Positions 40,184 through 48,671 of a stretch of 64,000 nt of DNA are shown here, in pieces. Each line of letters opens with the position of its first letter. Positions within the stretch are counted from its first letter, which is position 1. A model generated the notes under the pieces. The model did no database searches and had not been told where the DNA came from. It worked only from the letters and a program-made list of their open reading frames with translations. The translations under genes and the position numbers were made by a program. This DNA comes from Streptomyces sp. Tu 3180 (GTDB taxonomy: Bacteria > Actinomycetota > Actinomycetes > Streptomycetales > Streptomycetaceae). The stretch covers positions 1,240,001 through 1,304,000 of the forward strand of contig NZ_WOXS01000002.1 in assembly GCF_009852415.1 (NCBI RefSeq), in the 5' to 3' direction.

Positions 40184-40680
40184 CAGATCACCTCGGCCAG
40201 CTCGGCCCGCATCCGTGACGCCTCGACGTCGCGCGCGACGGCCTGGGCGAGCAGCATCCGCAGCACCAGCACGACGAGCGCGACACCCAGGACCGCCAGA
40301 CCGGCCCCGCCCAGCAGGAGCACGACGCCCGGGGCCACGGCCTCGCCCGGCGCCAGGAGCACCCCGAGCGTGAACACCAGGAGCGCGGCGGCCACGAACG
40401 CGCCGATCACGATGTGCACGTACCGGAAGGCGGCGTGGGAGAACACGGTCCCGCGCCGCACCATCGTCACCAGGCGCCAGACGCAGACCAGGACGACCTG
40501 GGCGGTCACCACCCCGAGCACCACGACGAGCAGGAACGGGGTGCGCAGGTGCGCGTGGTCCGCGTCCAGCCCTTCCAGATCGCTCGCCAGCAGCGGCACC
40601 ATCACCGCCTGCACGAACACCGAGCCCGCCAGCAGCGCTCCGAGCACGGCACGCAGCGCGAACACCGTCAGTTGCCCCAT
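40183..40680 (-). CDS. DUF2975 membrane protein
   Basis: A 165-residue protein with four hydrophobic helices (AVLGALLAGSVFVQAVMVPLL, LVVVLGVVTAQVVLV, IVIGAFVAAALLVFTLG, and VVLLLGGAGLAVLGVALVVLVL) and VFSHAAFRYVHIV, typical of DUF2975. The ATG at 40680 follows GGAGGAGGGG. It is followed by, and overlaps, the small XRE regulator gene. The function of this family is not established; a membrane sensor or toxin-like partner of the regulator is possible. Confidence 0.85.
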   Translation of the reverse strand: MGQLTVFALRAVLGALLAGSVFVQAVMVPLLASDLEGLDADHAHLRTPFLLVVVLGVVTAQVVLVCVWRLVTMVRRGTVFSHAAFRYVHIVIGAFVAAALLVFTLGVLLAPGEAVAPGVVLLLGGAGLAVLGVALVVLVLRMLLAQAVARDVEASRMRAELAEVI

Positions 40681-40751
40681 GACCCCTCCTCCGATCGAAC
40701 CACGATGGAAATCTATCGAGATTCGATAGGTGAGGCAAGCGGGCGGCCCGG

Positions 40752-42056
40752 CTACCGCACCGAGGTCGTGAGGTCGCCCCGCCGGGACGCCGCGAACCCC
40801 TGGAGGTCGGCGCGGGTCAGGCCGGTCAGCCGTGCCACCTCGGCGACGTCGAGGGCGCCGCAGTCCAGGCCGCGCAGCAGGTACCCGGCGAGGGCCTTGG
40901 CGGTGGCGGGCTCGTCCATGACGTCGCCGCCGGCCCGGCCGGCGTACCGGGCGAGGCGGGCGGCGGCCTGCTCGAAGCCCTCGCGGTAGAAGGCGAAGAC
41001 GGCCGCGTAGCGGGTGGGGAGGTGGCCGGGGTGCATGTCCCAGCCCTGGTAGTAGGCGCGGACCAGGGCGCGGCGGGTGAGTCCGTAGTGCAGGCGCCAG
41101 GCGGCGTGCACCTTCTCGGCCGGCCCGACGGGCAGGACGTTGGTGGAGCCGTCGCAGACCCGCACCCCGGTGCCCGCCGCCGCGACCTGCATGACGGCCT
41201 TGGCGTGGTCGGCGACCGGGTGGTCGCCGGCCTGGTGAGCAGCGGAGACGCCGAGGCAGGCGCTGTAGTCGAAGGTGCCGTAGTGCAGACCGGTGGCGCG
41301 GCCCCCGGCGGCCTGGATCATGCGGGCGACGGTGGCGGTGCCGTCGGCGGCCAGGACGGCCTGGCTGGTCTCGATCTGGATCTCGAAGCCGATCCGGCCC
41401 GGCCCGAGGCCGTGCGCCTCCTCGAAGGCCTCCAGGAGGCGGACCATGGCGGTGACCTGCTCGGGGTACGTGACCTTGGGCAGGGTCAGGACCAGCCCGT
41501 CCGGCAGGCCGCCGGCCCCCATCAGGCCGGTGAGGAAGACGTCCAGGGTGCGGATGCCCCGGTCCCGGACGGCGGCCTCCATGCACTTCATGCGGATGCC
41601 CATGCAGGGGGCGGCGGTGCCGTCGCCGTACGCCTCGGCGATCAGGCGTGCCGCGCGGGCGGCGGCCTCGTCCTCCTCGGCGTCGGGCCGGTTCCCGTAG
41701 CCGTCCTCGAAGTCGACGCGCAGGTCCTCGACCGGCTCGCGCTCCAGCTTGGCGCGGACGCGGCCGTACACGTCCTCGGCCAGCCGGTCGTCCAGGCCGA
41801 GGACGGCGGCGAACGACGCGGCGTCGGGAGCGTGTTCGTCGAGCGCGGCGAGGGCCCGGTCGCCCCAGGAGCGGAGGGTGCCGGCGGCGAAGGCGTCGCC
41901 GGGGACGTAGACGGTGTGGACGGGCTGACGGGTGCCGGGGTCTCCGGGGTAGCGGCGCTCCAGTTCGGCGTCGACTGGCGCGAGGGAGGCACTGATCCCC
42001 TCGCTGACGGCACCCGCGAGACTCGTCGCCACCCGCTCCTGCTGGCCCTGCCCCAT
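40752..42056 (-). CDS. DUF6986 HpcH/HpaI-aldolase-like protein
   Basis: A 434-residue protein of the HpcH/HpaI aldolase-citrate lyase superfamily. VDFEDGYG supplies the acidic metal ligands, and GRIGFEIQIETSQAVL contains the conserved Glu that binds Mg. The C-terminal 150 residues (AWRLHYGLTRRALVRAYYQG, HPGHLPTRYAAVFAFYREG) resemble malate-synthase-like extensions. I place it in DUF6986 from memory. Members often lie with glyoxylate or allantoin genes, none of which are here. The ATG at 42056 has GAGGAG upstream. A symmetrical operator-like repeat lies 26 bp upstream of the start. Confidence 0.78.
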   Translation of the reverse strand: MGQGQQERVATSLAGAVSEGISASLAPVDAELERRYPGDPGTRQPVHTVYVPGDAFAAGTLRSWGDRALAALDEHAPDAASFAAVLGLDDRLAEDVYGRVRAKLEREPVEDLRVDFEDGYGNRPDAEEDEAAARAARLIAEAYGDGTAAPCMGIRMKCMEAAVRDRGIRTLDVFLTGLMGAGGLPDGLVLTLPKVTYPEQVTAMVRLLEAFEEAHGLGPGRIGFEIQIETSQAVLAADGTATVARMIQAAGGRATGLHYGTFDYSACLGVSAAHQAGDHPVADHAKAVMQVAAAGTGVRVCDGSTNVLPVGPAEKVHAAWRLHYGLTRRALVRAYYQGWDMHPGHLPTRYAAVFAFYREGFEQAAARLARYAGRAGGDVMDEPATAKALAGYLLRGLDCGALDVAEVARLTGLTRADLQGFAASRRGDLTTSVR

Positions 42057-42081
42057 GCCGCACACTCCTCACTTCCGCCAT

Positions 42082-42101
42082 ACGGAATCAACAATCCGTA
42101 G
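42082..42101. promoter_or_regulatory. Inverted-repeat operator upstream of the DUF6986 gene
   Basis: TACGGA-N8-TCCGTA (42082-42087 and 42096-42101), perfect arms around the AT-rich spacer ATCAACAA. The place and form suit an IclR- or GntR-type repressor; none is encoded nearby. Confidence 0.6.
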
Positions 42102-42247
42102 AACGAAGCTATCGGGCGACTTCCCGCCGGTCAACACCCGTCCCGCGTTCCGGCCCCCTCCGCCCTCTCGGCAGGCTCACGTCCGTCTGGCACCGTCTGA
42201 GCGGAAGCGAACGGCCGGACCGCCCCGAGCAGAAAGGCAGGACACCC

Positions 42248-43153
42248 GTGCCGCACCACAGCCGAGTCACACGCCGCCTGGGGGTGAAGACCGCGCTGGC
42301 CGCCTCCGTCGCCCTCCCGCTCTCCAGTACAGCACTGTCCTCCCGGCCCGCCCCGGCGGAGGAACGCCCGGGCCGTCCCCTGGAGGTCATGTCGTTCAAC
42401 CTGCGCTTCGCGAGCGCGGCGGAGCCCCACAGCTGGGCCGTCCGCAGACCCGTGATGCGGCACCTGCTGCGCCGCGAGCGCCCGCACGTCATCGGCACCC
42501 AGGAGGGCCTCTACCGGCAGCTGCTGGACATCGGGGCGGACCTGGGCCCGGCCTACGACTGGATCGGCACCGGGCGGGCGGGCGGCAGCCGGGACGAGTT
42601 CACGGCGGTCCTCTACGACACCCGCCGGCTCGCCCCGCTGGAGTACGACCACTTCTGGCTCTCCGACACCCCGGACGTGATCGCCTCGAACACCTGGGGC
42701 AACGCCTTCGTCCGCATGGTCACCCGGGTCCGCTTCCGCGACCTGCGCGCGGACGGCCGGGAGTTCCACGTCCTCAACACCCACCTGGACAACGCGAGCC
42801 GGTACGCCCGCGAGCGGGCCGCCGCCCTCATCGCCGACCGCATCGGCGGGCTGGGCCGTTCCGTGCCGGTGGTGGTGACGGGGGACTTCAACGTCGCCGC
42901 CCACGGCGATCCGGTGTACGACACGATGCTGGGCGCCGGGCTCGTCGACACCTGGGACGCGGCGCGCGAGCGCGGTGCGCCGTACGGGACCTTCCACGGG
43001 TACCGGCCGCCGGTGCCGGGCGGCCCCCGCATCGACTGGATCCTGGCCACACCCGGCACCACGGTGCACCGGGCGTCCGTCAACACCTTCGCGCCGGCCG
43101 GGCGGTTCCCGAGCGACCACCTGCCGGTGCAGGCGTCACTGACGCCCGGATAG
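42248..43153 (+). CDS. Exported endonuclease/exonuclease/phosphatase-family protein
   Basis: A 301-residue enzyme of the EEP (DNase I/sphingomyelinase-like) superfamily. The N-terminus SRVTRRLGVKTALAASVALPL is a likely twin-arginine signal. Catalytic motifs are MSFNLRF, GTQEGL (metal Glu), NTHLDN (His), VVTGDFNV (Asp, Asn) and RIDWIL to FPSDHLPV (Asp-His pair). It probably cleaves phosphodiester or phosphate-ester substrates outside the cell. The GTG start follows AGGACACCC. A hairpin follows the stop. Confidence 0.87.
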   Translation: MPHHSRVTRRLGVKTALAASVALPLSSTALSSRPAPAEERPGRPLEVMSFNLRFASAAEPHSWAVRRPVMRHLLRRERPHVIGTQEGLYRQLLDIGADLGPAYDWIGTGRAGGSRDEFTAVLYDTRRLAPLEYDHFWLSDTPDVIASNTWGNAFVRMVTRVRFRDLRADGREFHVLNTHLDNASRYARERAAALIADRIGGLGRSVPVVVTGDFNVAAHGDPVYDTMLGAGLVDTWDAARERGAPYGTFHGYRPPVPGGPRIDWILATPGTTVHRASVNTFAPAGRFPSDHLPVQASLTPG

Positions 43154-43156
43154 CCC

Positions 43157-43191
43157 GAGACCCCCGCGGCCTGCACGGTCGCGGGGGTCTC
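43157..43191. terminator. Bidirectional terminator between phosphodiesterase and etfA
   Basis: GAGACCCCCGCG (43157-43168) pairs with CGCGGGGGTCTC (43180-43191) over an 11-nt loop; the flanking genes converge. Confidence 0.85.
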
Positions 43192-43208
43192 GTACGGCCG
43201 GGAGCCGA

Positions 43209-44171
43209 TCAGCCCTTGCGGGCCTTGATCTCCTCGGTCAGCTGCGGGACGACGTCGAACAGGTCGCCGACGACGCCGTAGTCGACCAGCTCGAAGATCG
43301 GGGCCTCGGCGTCCTTGTTGACGGCCACGATGGTCTTCGAGGTCTGCATGCCGGCGCGGTGCTGGATCGCGCCGGAGATGCCCGAGGCGATGTACAGCTG
43401 CGGCGAGACCGACTTGCCGGTCTGGCCGACCTGGTTGGTGTGCGGGTACCAGCCGGCGTCGACCGCGGCGCGCGAGGCACCGACGGCCGCGCCGAGGGAG
43501 TCGGCGAGCGCCTCGATGATCGCGAAGTTCTCCGCGCCGTTCACACCGCGGCCGCCGGAGACCACGATCGCGGCCTCGGTCAGCTCCGGACGGCCGGTCG
43601 ACTCGCGCGGCGTGCGGCCGGTGACCTTGGTGCCGGTCGCCTGGGCGGAGAAGGTCACCGACAGGGCCTCGACCGCACCGGCGGCCGGCGCCGGCTCCAC
43701 GGCGGCCGAGTTCGGCTTGACCGTGATGACCGGAGTGCCCTTGGAGACGCGGGACTTGGTGGTGTAGGACGCGGCGAACACCGACTGGGTGGCCACCGGG
43801 CCCTCGTCGCCGGCCTCCAGGTCGACGGCGTCGGTGATGATGCCGGAGCCGATGCGCAGCGCCAGGCGGGCGGCGATCTCCTTGCCCTCGGCGGAGGAGG
43901 GGACCAGGACGGCGGCCGGGGAGACGGCCTCGACCGCGGCCTGCAGGGCGTCCACCTTCGGCACGACCAGGTACTCGGCGTACTCGGCGGCCTCGTGGGT
44001 GAGGACCTTGACCGCACCGTGCTCGGCGAGGGTGGCGGCGGTGTCCGCGGCACCGCCGCCCAGCGCGACGGCGACCGGCTCGCCGATGCGGCGGGCCAGC
44101 GTCAGCAGCTCCAGGGTGGGCTTGCGGACGGCGCCGTCCACGTGGTCGACGTAGACGAGAACTTCAGCCAT
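43209..44171 (-). CDS. etfA: Electron transfer flavoprotein alpha subunit
   Basis: A 320-residue protein. The C-terminal FAD domain carries [63 protein letters not shown] and [21 protein letters not shown], all classical EtfA motifs. With EtfB it accepts electrons from acyl-CoA and other dehydrogenases and passes them to the quinone pool. The gene follows etfB with 62 bp between. A terminator shared with the convergent gene follows. Confidence 0.96.
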   Translation of the reverse strand: MAEVLVYVDHVDGAVRKPTLELLTLARRIGEPVAVALGGGAADTAATLAEHGAVKVLTHEAAEYAEYLVVPKVDALQAAVEAVSPAAVLVPSSAEGKEIAARLALRIGSGIITDAVDLEAGDEGPVATQSVFAASYTTKSRVSKGTPVITVKPNSAAVEPAPAAGAVEALSVTFSAQATGTKVTGRTPRESTGRPELTEAAIVVSGGRGVNGAENFAIIEALADSLGAAVGASRAAVDAGWYPHTNQVGQTGKSVSPQLYIASGISGAIQHRAGMQTSKTIVAVNKDAEAPIFELVDYGVVGDLFDVVPQLTEEIKARKG

Positions 44172-44233
44172 GGGACTTCTTCTCTCCTGCTTGCGAAGTG
44201 GTGAGGGGCGGGAAGCGAGTCGAGCCTCTCGGC

Positions 44234-45022
44234 TCAGATGAACTTCTGACTCGCGAGGAACTCGGCGAGCTGCTTGCCGCCCTCGCCCTCGTCCTTGACG
44301 ATCGTGCCGGCGGTGCGGGCCGGACGCTCGGTCGCGGCGTCGACCGTGGTGTAGGCGCCCTCCAGACCGACCTCCTCCGCCTCGAGGTCGAGGTCGGACA
44401 GGTCCCAGGACTCCACCGGCTTCTTCTTGGCCGCCATGATGCCCTTGAAGGACGGGTAACGGGCCTCGCCCGACTGGTCGGTGACCGACACGACCGCCGG
44501 GAGGGAGGCCTCCAGCTGCTCACTGGCGGCGTCGCCGTCGCGGCGGCCCTTGACCGTGCCGTCCTCGACGGAGACCTCGGACAGCAGGGTCACCTGCGGA
44601 ACGCCCAGGCGCTCGGCGAGCAGCGCGGGGACGACGCCCATGGTGCCGTCGGTGGAGGCCATGCCGGAGATCACCAGGTCGTAGCCGGCCTTCTCGATCG
44701 CCTTGGCCAGGACCAGGGAGGTGCCGATGGCGTCGGTGCCGTGCAGGTCGTCGTCCTCCACGTGGATCGCCTTGTCGGCGCCCATGGACAGCGCCTTGCG
44801 CAGGGCGTCCTTGGCGTCCTCCGGGCCCACCGTCAGGACGGTGATCTCCACGTCGTCGTCGGAGTTCTCCGAGATCTGCAGCGCCTGTTCGACCGCGTAC
44901 TCGTCCAGCTCGGAGAGCAGACCGTCCACATCGTCACGGTCGACGGTCAGGTCATCGGCGAAGTGCCGGTCGCCAGTGGCGTCGGGCACGTACTTCACGG
45001 TGACAACGATCCTCAAGCTCAC
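44234..45022 (-). CDS. etfB: Electron transfer flavoprotein beta subunit
   Basis: A 262-residue protein. IVVTVKYVPDAT, DDVDGLLSELDEYAVEQAL, DLVISGMASTDGTMGVVPALLAERLG and the ETF-beta signature PAVVSVTDQSGEARYPSFKG to IMAAKKKP identify it. It binds AMP and forms the heterodimer with EtfA. The start is GTG 45022 with AGGAGAG upstream. Two inverted repeats in the upstream region may be operators of a fatty-acid-responsive repressor, an inference from ETF function. Confidence 0.96.
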   Translation of the reverse strand: MSLRIVVTVKYVPDATGDRHFADDLTVDRDDVDGLLSELDEYAVEQALQISENSDDDVEITVLTVGPEDAKDALRKALSMGADKAIHVEDDDLHGTDAIGTSLVLAKAIEKAGYDLVISGMASTDGTMGVVPALLAERLGVPQVTLLSEVSVEDGTVKGRRDGDAASEQLEASLPAVVSVTDQSGEARYPSFKGIMAAKKKPVESWDLSDLDLEAEEVGLEGAYTTVDAATERPARTAGTIVKDEGEGGKQLAEFLASQKFI

Positions 45023-45052
45023 GCCGGCTCTCCTACTGCATCGTCATTTCTG

Positions 45053-45141
45053 GCTGCCTGCCTGCAGGCAGCATAGGCGCCTGAAGCGGGCGATCCCGGT
45101 CGGGGCGGCCCACGCTCCGAACGAGATATTACTCGTCAGTA
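45053..45141. promoter_or_regulatory. Inverted repeats in the etfBA promoter region
   Basis: GCTGCCTGC-CT-GCAGGCAGC (45053-45072) is a perfect 9-2-9 palindrome. Further from the gene, ACGAG-N6-CTCGT (45121-45136) overlaps TACT-CGTC-AGTA (45130-45141) in an AT-rich patch. The second has the look of a TetR-type operator and may cover the promoter; the first lies in the leader. Confidence 0.5.
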
Positions 45142-45240
45142 CATCCAGTTCTTCCCCGCTAAGCAAGCGCTTTGAACTGTGACCTTCGCAACGCAGCGTA
45201 ACCGGAACCCGACGGGTCCGCAGCAGGGGACCGGCCCGGC

Positions 45241-45750
45241 TCAGTCCCGCAGGCCGTTGAAGCGCCCCTGGTGGTAGAGGAGCGGACGGCCGCGGCCGGT
45301 GGGGTCGCCCGTCAGGACCTCGGCGAGCACGATCCGGTGGTCACCGGCGGGCACCCGCGTGACCACCTTGCACACCATCCAGGCCGGCACGTCGTCCAGC
45401 ACGGGCACGCCCTCGGGCCCCTCCTGCCAGGCGGTGGCCGGGCCGAAGCGGTCGGCGCCGCTGCGCGCGAAGGTGGCCGCCAGCTCCTGCTGGTGCTCCC
45501 CGAGGACGTGCACGCCGACGTGGTCGCTCACCGCTATCGCGGGCCAGCTGGAGCCCCCGGTGCCGACGGCGAAGGACAGCATCGGGGGGTCGGCGCAGAC
45601 GGAGGCGAGGGAGGTGGCGGTGAAGCCGACCGGACCCGACCGGCCGCGCGCGGTGATCACGGCGACACCCGCCGCGTGCTTCCGGAAGACGGAGCGCAGC
45701 AGATCGGGCGAGGCGGGCCGGGCGGCGCCGAGGTCGGGCGTGGCCGTCAT
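45241..45750 (-). CDS. Flavin reductase family protein (HpaC-like)
   Basis: A 169-residue FMN-binding split-barrel protein. FRKHAAGVAVITARGRSGPVGFTATSLASV is the family N-terminal strand pair with the flavin-binding TAT segment, and GDHRIVLAEVL the C-terminal His-containing motif. It supplies reduced flavin to a two-component monooxygenase; no partner oxygenase is adjacent. The ATG at 45750 follows AAGGACAG. The thioredoxin gene lies 142 bp upstream on the same strand. Confidence 0.88.
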   Translation of the reverse strand: MTATPDLGAARPASPDLLRSVFRKHAAGVAVITARGRSGPVGFTATSLASVCADPPMLSFAVGTGGSSWPAIAVSDHVGVHVLGEHQQELAATFARSGADRFGPATAWQEGPEGVPVLDDVPAWMVCKVVTRVPAGDHRIVLAEVLTGDPTGRGRPLLYHQGRFNGLRD

Positions 45751-45892
45751 GGAACTGTCCTTCTGCGGGAGGTGACGTGGGCGGCCGGGTACCCGCCGGG
45801 GGCGAAGAAGTTCCGACGGCATGGTGTCAGGCTGGCGATGGACGGAAGGTGCAGTCAAGTCGGTCCCGGGATGTGGGAGACGGCTCACGGCG

Positions 45893-46219
45893 TCACACCG
45901 CCTCGCCGAGGGCGGCGATCACATCGGCCTTGCGCGGCTGGCCGGCCGCGCGCCGGACGACACGGCCGTCGGCGTCGAGCACCAGCACCGTCGGGGTCCT
46001 GAGGACCTCCAGCCGCCGTACGAGATCCAGCCGGGCCTCGGCGTCGATCTCCACGTGGGCCACGCCGGCGACCATGCCGGCCACCTCGCCGAGCACCCTC
46101 CGGGTCGCCCGGCAGGGCGCGCAGAACGCGCTCGAGAACTGCACGAGCGTCGCCCGTTCACCGAGTTCCGCGCCCAGTTCCGCCGCCTCGAGCCGCCCGC
46201 CGTCGTCCCGCCCGCGCAC
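45893..46219 (-). CDS. Thioredoxin-family protein
   Basis: A 108-residue thioredoxin fold. VQFSSAFCAPCRATRRVL holds the redox pair CAPC, and LRTPTVLVLDADGRVV gives the cis-Pro and following strands. It lacks the classical WCGPC tryptophan, so it may work on a specific partner and not as a general thioredoxin. The GTG at 46219 is set by AAGGAGG 7 bp upstream. No signal peptide is present. Confidence 0.82.
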   Translation of the reverse strand: MRGRDDGGRLEAAELGAELGERATLVQFSSAFCAPCRATRRVLGEVAGMVAGVAHVEIDAEARLDLVRRLEVLRTPTVLVLDADGRVVRRAAGQPRKADVIAALGEAV

Positions 46220-46468
46220 CCGTGTCCTCCTTCTCCGCCGTCCGCACCGCCATCGCGCTGCCCTCCCCTGTGAAGCGCCCACGAGGGCGCGGGGATTCCC
46301 GGTCGTGCGAGGCGATCCGGCCACGCCCGAGGTGCTCCGGGCGGGCCCTCCGGAGTAACGGTGTCGCAAAACCCCGAGGTGGATCAGGGGGTGGACGTGA
46401 CGAGAATCTCCCCGCCGACGGGCGTCGGGGCTGGTTCCCCGGCCGTTCTTCGGGCACCATCTGCGACA

Positions 46469-46491
46469 AGCCGTAAACCTACGGCTGCGTA
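46469..46491. promoter_or_regulatory. Overlapping inverted repeats upstream of the acyltransferase
   Basis: AGCCGTA-AACC-TACGGCT (46469-46486) and TACG-GCTG-CGTA (46480-46491) overlap, 63 bp upstream of the acyltransferase start. The second form resembles operators of TetR-type lipid regulators. The rest of the 334-bp gap (46220-46553) contains no convincing gene. Confidence 0.45.
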
Positions 46492-46553
46492 ACTTTCGAT
46501 TCGACTGGGAGTTCCTCCTTCCCAGGCAGAGAAGGAAGGGTTCCATCCCGCCC

Positions 46554-47282
46554 ATGGCAGAACTCGTCTACCGTCCCGTGATCGGTTTCGCCCGCACGCT
46601 GTTCAAGGTGTGGGACCTCAAGATCGACTGCCGAGGTTCGGAGAACATCCCGCGCTCGGGCGGCGCCGTGCTGGTGAGCAATCACATCAGCTACCTGGAC
46701 TTCGTCTTCAACGGCTTGGCGGCGCTCCCGCAGAAGCGGCTCGTGCGCTTCATGGCGAAGGAGTCCGTCTTCCGGCACAAGGTCTCCGGTCCGCTGATGC
46801 GCGGGATGAAGCACATCCCCGTGGACCGCGAGCAGGGCGAGGCGGCGTACGCGCACGCCCTGCGGTCGCTGCGGTCGGGCGAGATCGTGGGGGTGTTCCC
46901 GGAGGCGACGATCTCGCAGTCGTTCACGCTGAAGAGCTTCAAGTCGGGTGCCGCGCGCCTGGCGCAGGAGGCGGGCGTGCCGCTGGTCCCGATGGCGGTG
47001 TGGGGCACCCAGCGGCTGTGGACCAAGGGCCACCCGCGCAACTTCAAGCGCAGCCACACCCCGATCACCATCCGCGTCGGCGAGACGATCGAGGCGTCCA
47101 GGGACAAGTACGCGGGCGCGATCACCCGCCAGCTGCGCGAGCGCGTCCAGGAGCTGCTGGAGGCGGCGCAGCGCGCCTACCCCGTGCGCCCCAAGGGCCC
47201 GGACGACACCTGGTGGATGCCCGCGCACCTCGGCGGTACCGCCCCGACGCCGGAGCAGGTCCGCGCGGCCGAGGCGCACTGA
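46554..47282 (+). CDS. Lysophospholipid acyltransferase (PlsC-type)
   Basis: A 242-residue acyltransferase. VSNHISYLDF is the catalytic NHxxxxD motif (about residues 42-48), and GVFPEATIS is the substrate-binding FPEG-like motif, here with Ala for Gly. The C-terminal tail (DDTWWMPAHLGGTAPTPEQ) is typical of the Streptomyces members. It transfers acyl groups to lysophosphatidate or another lysolipid at the membrane surface. The ATG lies 7 bp after a weak GGTTCC; GAAGGAAGGG is 14 bp further up. Confidence 0.9.
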   Translation: MAELVYRPVIGFARTLFKVWDLKIDCRGSENIPRSGGAVLVSNHISYLDFVFNGLAALPQKRLVRFMAKESVFRHKVSGPLMRGMKHIPVDREQGEAAYAHALRSLRSGEIVGVFPEATISQSFTLKSFKSGAARLAQEAGVPLVPMAVWGTQRLWTKGHPRNFKRSHTPITIRVGETIEASRDKYAGAITRQLRERVQELLEAAQRAYPVRPKGPDDTWWMPAHLGGTAPTPEQVRAAEAH

Positions 47283-47321
47283 GCGAACCGGCCGGGAGGG
47301 ACGGCGGCCGCCCGGGACCGC

Positions 47322-47992
47322 TCACGCCGTCGGGTGGGCGGTGATCCGTGCCCCGGGGCTGAACCCCTCCGGCGGTCCGACGAGTCCGGCCGCCGCGTCC
47401 TCCACCTCGGCGAGCGGCACCGGCGCCAGGCCCTCCAAGCAGGAAGACACCCGCGGTCGCCCCCCGGCGAGCCGGGTGCGCGGGCCCTGGCGCCGGTTCC
47501 AGCGGCGGCGGGTCACGCCGGCGTCGTCGCGCCGCACCACCTCGCCGGCGCCGGGGTGTTCGACGGTCTCCTCTCCCTGGGCGACGGTCACGAAGTCCTC
47601 CTCGCCGGTGGCCCGCACGAGCCGCGTCCCGCCCGGGTCCGGTCGGCGTCCTCGCCTCCGACGGGGATCAGGCGGGCGGCGCTGACGGCGTCGCGGAGGT
47701 CGACGAGGGGGTCGGTCCGGGGCAGTCCGGCCCCGGCCGGGGCCCGCCTCGCCGGCGCCTCGGCCGAGTCGCGGGTGCGGGACGGCTTCGAGCCGAACGC
47801 CGCGCAGACCTCGCGCCGGGCGGTCATGTGCGGGTCCTCGTGCGGGGCCCGTCCGCCGGACGGGCGGCCGGCCGCCGGGCCGCGTCATCGAGCAGGGCGG
47901 AACCCGCTTCGGCGGCGGGTCCGTCGACCAGGCCGTGTGCCTCGACGGCGACAGGGGGGAAACCGGGCGCCGGGGCGCGCCTCGTCGGACAC
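47322..47992 (-). pseudogene. Decayed B3/B4 tRNA-binding-domain protein, several frameshifts
   Basis: Successive frames on the complement encode consecutive pieces of one B3/B4-domain protein (the PheT-related tRNA-editing fold). The order is VSDEA from GTG 47992, then GFPPVAVEAHGLVDGP, then MTARREVCAAFGSKPSRTRD to RLIPVGGEDADRTR (47827 downwards), then LVRATGEEDF, GEVVRRDDAGVTRRRWNRRQ and LEGLAPVPLAEVE to the stop at 47322. At least three frame changes are needed. Arg also replaces what I expect to be Trp in VRRDD and NRRQ, which points to real decay and not only sequencing error. Total length fits the usual 220-230 residues. Confidence 0.8.
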
Positions 47993-48023
47993 GGTCAGCC
48001 GAGGGCCACGGTCTCGCCTCGGC

Positions 48024-48596
48024 TCAGAGCGCGGTGGGGAGCGTCCGCCACAGGTGCGGCCGGTCGGAGGCGGCCTTGAGGGTGCTCAGCACGACCGGAT
48101 GCGGTGCCGCATACAGGACCGGGTGGTCCGTCTCGTTGGACGCGGCGTCGGGCGTGAAGGCCAGGCGCTCACCGTCCAGGGAGAACCGCGCGTCGACCCC
48201 CGGCTTGTTGCCCCGCGGGTCCTGCCGGTGCCAGGCGCCGTTGAAGCGGACGGCGACCAGGCCGTGCACCACCCCGAGGTTCTGGTAGCAGAACGCGGTC
48301 GGGATGTCCTCGGCCCGGAGCAGCGCCGCCAGCGCGTGGGCCTTGGCGTAGCAGATGCCGGTGCGCCGCTCCAGGACGTCGGAGGCGCGCCAGGTGACGC
48401 GCAGATCGCCGGAGTCCTGCGAGTGCGGGATGGTGTCGCGCACGAACTCGAACGCCGCCCGCGCATACTCATACGAATCGACCACGCCCGCGGCCAGACG
48501 TGCGGCCGTCTCGCGGACCAGCGCGTGGTGATGGTCGATCGCCTCGTCGGCGGCCAGGTATGCGGAGAGGTCGGGCGTTTCCTGGATCAGCTGCAT
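48024..48596 (-). CDS. Transglutaminase-like domain protein
   Basis: A 190-residue cysteine-protease-fold protein. GICYAKAHALAALLRA carries the catalytic Cys, NLGVVHGLVAV the His and WHRQDPRGN the Asp of the transglutaminase-like triad. The N-terminal helices (FEFVRDTIPHSQDSGD) are typical of the bacterial family. It has no signal peptide, so it is probably a cytoplasmic protease or amidase of unknown target. It lies between the decayed B3/B4 gene and the aldolase-type operon, all on the same strand. Confidence 0.87.
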   Translation of the reverse strand: MQLIQETPDLSAYLAADEAIDHHHALVRETAARLAAGVVDSYEYARAAFEFVRDTIPHSQDSGDLRVTWRASDVLERRTGICYAKAHALAALLRAEDIPTAFCYQNLGVVHGLVAVRFNGAWHRQDPRGNKPGVDARFSLDGERLAFTPDAASNETDHPVLYAAPHPVVLSTLKAASDRPHLWRTLPTAL

Positions 48597-48671
48597 GGTG
48601 CCCGAGCATAGGTACGCGGCCGACCGGCAGTCAATGCATTTCCGGTCTACCGCATATCTATGCAGACGCTG

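Noticed and set aside
45160..45175. AAGCGCTT palindrome as a LacI operator upstream of etfB
   Set aside because: Only 8 bp and about 140 bp from the gene; too short to support.
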